64,000 nucleotides of DNA from Streptomyces sp. TRM68416 (GTDB taxonomy: Bacteria > Actinomycetota > Actinomycetes > Streptomycetales > Streptomycetaceae): contig NZ_JACVWU010000025.1 in assembly GCF_014596915.1 (NCBI RefSeq), forward strand, positions 60,248 to 124,247. The letters run 5' to 3'. Positions 62,143 through 64,000 of the stretch are shown here, piece after piece (positions within the stretch are counted from its first letter, which is position 1; the number at the start of each line of letters is the position of its first letter). The notes beneath the pieces were generated by a model. The model was not told the DNA's origin, made no database searches, and was given only the letters and a program-made list of their open reading frames with translations. Position numbers and translations under genes: made by a program.

Positions 62143-64000
62143 TCAGCGGGAGTTGCCCGCCGCGTTGCGCACCCGGGCGGCGACCGCCTTCGCCACATGC
62201 TCACCGGACTCACCGTTGGTGAGCACGACCAGTCCGCGGCCGGTGCCGAGGCGCAGCAGGGAGGCGCCGTAGTAGCCGACCGGGGTGCCGCCGTGACCGA
62301 ACTCGGTGTCGGAGCCCAGCACGTCGACGACGGTGCCGAGCCCGTACAGACTGTCGGCGGCCGGCGTCAGCATCAGCTCGGCGCTCTCCTTGGACAGGAG
62401 ACCGAGCGGCCTGCCGAGCGCGGAGCGCCGCAGTTCGAGCGCGGCCCGGGCGAGGTCGGACGCCGTGGTCCACAACCCGGCCGCCGCGGCGTCGGGCCTG
62501 ATCCGCAGGCCGCCTTCGATCCGCCGGCCATGGGCGTCGTGGCCGTGGGCCACGAGCACGCCCGCCCGCTCCGGGTAGTCGGCCGCGAAGCTGCTGTCGT
62601 TCATACCGGCCGGCAGCAGGACGAGACGTCGCATCAGCTCGTCGAACGGCTCCCCGGTGACGTCCTCCATCACCTTCTGCAGCACGACGTAGTGCACGTT
62701 GGCCTTGCGGTACCCGGTGCCGGGCTCCGCTCCGCGGGCCACGGGAGCCACTTCGGGATCGGCCGCGCCGGTCAACAGGTCGAGCAGGGACGGAACGTGG
62801 CCGCCCGGCACGAACCCGCTGCCCGGGGTCGGAGTAAGACCCGAGCGGTGGCCCAGGAGGTGCCGCAGGGTGACCGGGGCGTCCCCGGGGGCGCCCGGAA
62901 CCTGCCAGCCGGCGAGGTAGCGGTTCACGTCCTCGTCGAGCCGCAGCACCCCCTCCTCGACCAGGCGCATCGCGCCGAGTGCCGCGATGTGCTTGCTGAT
63001 CGAGCCCGCCTGGAACCTCGTCCGCGGGGTCACCAGCCGCCCCTGGCCGTCCTGGCCCGCACTCTCCACGGCGACCAGGTCGCCGCCCTCGATCACGGCG
63101 ACGGAGACTCCGGGCACCGCGTAGTCGGCGAGCAGCGCGTCCAGTTCACTGCCCGAGGGCACCCGCGTCCGCTCCGCCGCGGGCGCGGTCCGCGTCGGCT
63201 CGGCTGCCGCCGCGTCCACGGCCGCGGCCACGTCGGCGAGCGTCTCGTGCTGGTAGAGCATGAACAGCGACAGCGGCAGCTTCTGCCGCTGGCAGGCGGC
63301 GATCACCTTGATGACCTGGATCGAGTGTCCGCCGAGCGTGAAGAACCCGTCGCCGCGGCCGACCTGCTCCACACCGAGCACGTCCGCCCAGATCGCCGCG
63401 AGACGCCGCTCGGTGTCGCTGCGCGGCGCAACGTACTCGTGCTGCCGCTCGGCCTCGGCGGGGTCGGGCAGTTGGGCCCGGTCGACCTTGCCGTTGGCGT
63501 TGAGCGGCAGGGCCGCCAGCTCGGTGAAGCTGCCCGGGACCATGTAGTCGGGCAGGTGGTCACGGCAGTACGCGGTGAACGCGGCCGAGTCGAACGCGTC
63601 GGCCCCGGGACGCGGCACCACATACGCGGCAAGCCGGCCGTCGCCCGGTTCGGGCTCGTATCCGATGACGAGCGCCTCGCTGACCTGGGGATGGTTGTGG
63701 AGTACGGCTTCGATCTCGCCGGTCTCGATCCGGTAGCCCCGGATCTTCACCTGATGGTCGGTACGGCCCAGGAACTCCACCACACCCGGCTCGGCCCAAC
63801 GCGCCAGATCACCCGTCCGATACATCCGCGAACCCGCAGGCCCGTACGGGTCCGGCACGAACCGCTCAGCCGTCAGGGCCGACTGGCCGAGATAGCCACG
63901 GGCCACACCCGTGCCGGCCACGTACAGCTCGCCGACCGCACCGACCGGGACACGACGGCATCCGGAGTCCAGGACCCGCATCACCATGCCCGGCAACGGC
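62143..64000 (-). CDS. NRPS terminal module: A (partial)-T-PBP/beta-lactamase-type thioesterase
   Basis: 3' part of an NRPS gene running off the right edge. Residues are counted from the first in-window Met. The end of an A domain (YRTGDLARW 59-67, NGKVDR about 168-173), a T domain (FFTLGGHSI, Ser225) and a 330-residue serine hydrolase of the penicillin-binding-protein/class C beta-lactamase fold are visible. The hydrolase has SISK (332-335) as the SxxK motif and HGG (568-570) as the KTG equivalent. The place of the YxN motif reads KAN (431-433), so the usual Tyr is missing. PBP-type thioesterases (SurE in surugamide synthesis) cyclise peptides; here the domain is fused in cis. It should release the product. 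Confidence 0.9.
   Translation of the reverse strand, partial: PLPGMVMRVLDSGCRRVPVGAVGELYVAGTGVARGYLGQSALTAERFVPDPYGPAGSRMYRTGDLARWAEPGVVEFLGRTDHQVKIRGYRIETGEIEAVLHNHPQVSEALVIGYEPEPGDGRLAAYVVPRPGADAFDSAAFTAYCRDHLPDYMVPGSFTELAALPLNANGKVDRAQLPDPAEAERQHEYVAPRSDTERRLAAIWADVLGVEQVGRGDGFFTLGGHSIQVIKVIAACQRQKLPLSLFMLYQHETLADVAAAVDAAAAEPTRTAPAAERTRVPSGSELDALLADYAVPGVSVAVIEGGDLVAVESAGQDGQGRLVTPRTRFQAGSISKHIAALGAMRLVEEGVLRLDEDVNRYLAGWQVPGAPGDAPVTLRHLLGHRSGLTPTPGSGFVPGGHVPSLLDLLTGAADPEVAPVARGAEPGTGYRKANVHYVVLQKVMEDVTGEPFDELMRRLVLLPAGMNDSSFAADYPERAGVLVAHGHDAHGRRIEGGLRIRPDAAAAGLWTTASDLARAALELRRSALGRPLGLLSKESAELMLTPAADSLYGLGTVVDVLGSDTEFGHGGTPVGYYGASLLRLGTGRGLVVLTNGESGEHVAKAVAARVRNAAGNSR

Overview
The window is high-GC chromosomal DNA from a filamentous actinomycete, almost certainly a Streptomyces. 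Codons end in G or C almost throughout, GTG and TTG starts are common, genes often overlap by four bases, and the gene families are Streptomyces favourites (SARP regulators, PAS-GAF-PP2C-HATPase phosphatase, SPOR and I36 domain proteins, subtilisin with P domain). I saw no tRNA, rRNA, insertion sequence, prophage or CRISPR array. All calls come from reading the sequence; no search was run.

Layout. 1-5.3 kb: 5' end of a peptide ABC permease, typA, and a family-5 peptide-binding lipoprotein. 5.5-9.5 kb: a small conserved gene and a tightly coupled succinate dehydrogenase operon (membrane subunit, SdhA, SdhB). 9.6-19.1 kb: chromosomal core with a membrane-anchored helical protein, a SpoIIE-type phosphatase and HATPase, Nudix, SPOR, GntR/UTRA, a DUF4190-like membrane protein and a serpin. 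19.1-20.7 kb: secreted subtilisin.

21.1-26.6 kb: a compact unit that looks like an unassigned RiPP (ribosomally made, modified peptide) cluster. A PqqD-like/M50 membrane protease and a PqqD-like/ThiF E1 enzyme are read leftward. A 25-codon precursor-like ORF with a perfect Shine-Dalgarno, an M14 carboxypeptidase and a methyltransferase are read rightward. This is my best candidate for an undescribed system.

26.6-34.7 kb: one leftward run of nine Mrp-type cation/proton antiporter genes headed by a CBS gene. It has three large antiporter-like subunits and no canonical MrpA. 34.9-37.1 kb: SNF2 helicase. 37.4-41.6 kb: three neighbouring genes with the same I36/beta-gamma-crystallin-like secreted domain (a free protein, a fusion to an M23 peptidase, and the outer part of a receptor Ser/Thr kinase), plus an FHA protein overlapping the kinase gene.

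41.7-64 kb: two SARP/NB-ARC regulators around a tiny secreted peptide, then the end of an NRPS gene cluster running leftward from beyond the right edge. It comprises A-T-(PBP/beta-lactamase-type thioesterase), MFS and MMPL exporters, a DUF4097-like lipoprotein, type II thioesterase, MbtH protein, C-A-T and C-A-T-E-C. The last NRPS stops at the C-A linker, which suggests that its final C domain works with the A-T-TE protein encoded at the right edge. By-eye specificity codes suggest a branched aliphatic (Val-like) residue and then D-Ser.

Four in-frame short tandem repeats (24, 30, 30 and 33 bp units) interrupt or extend genes in this window.
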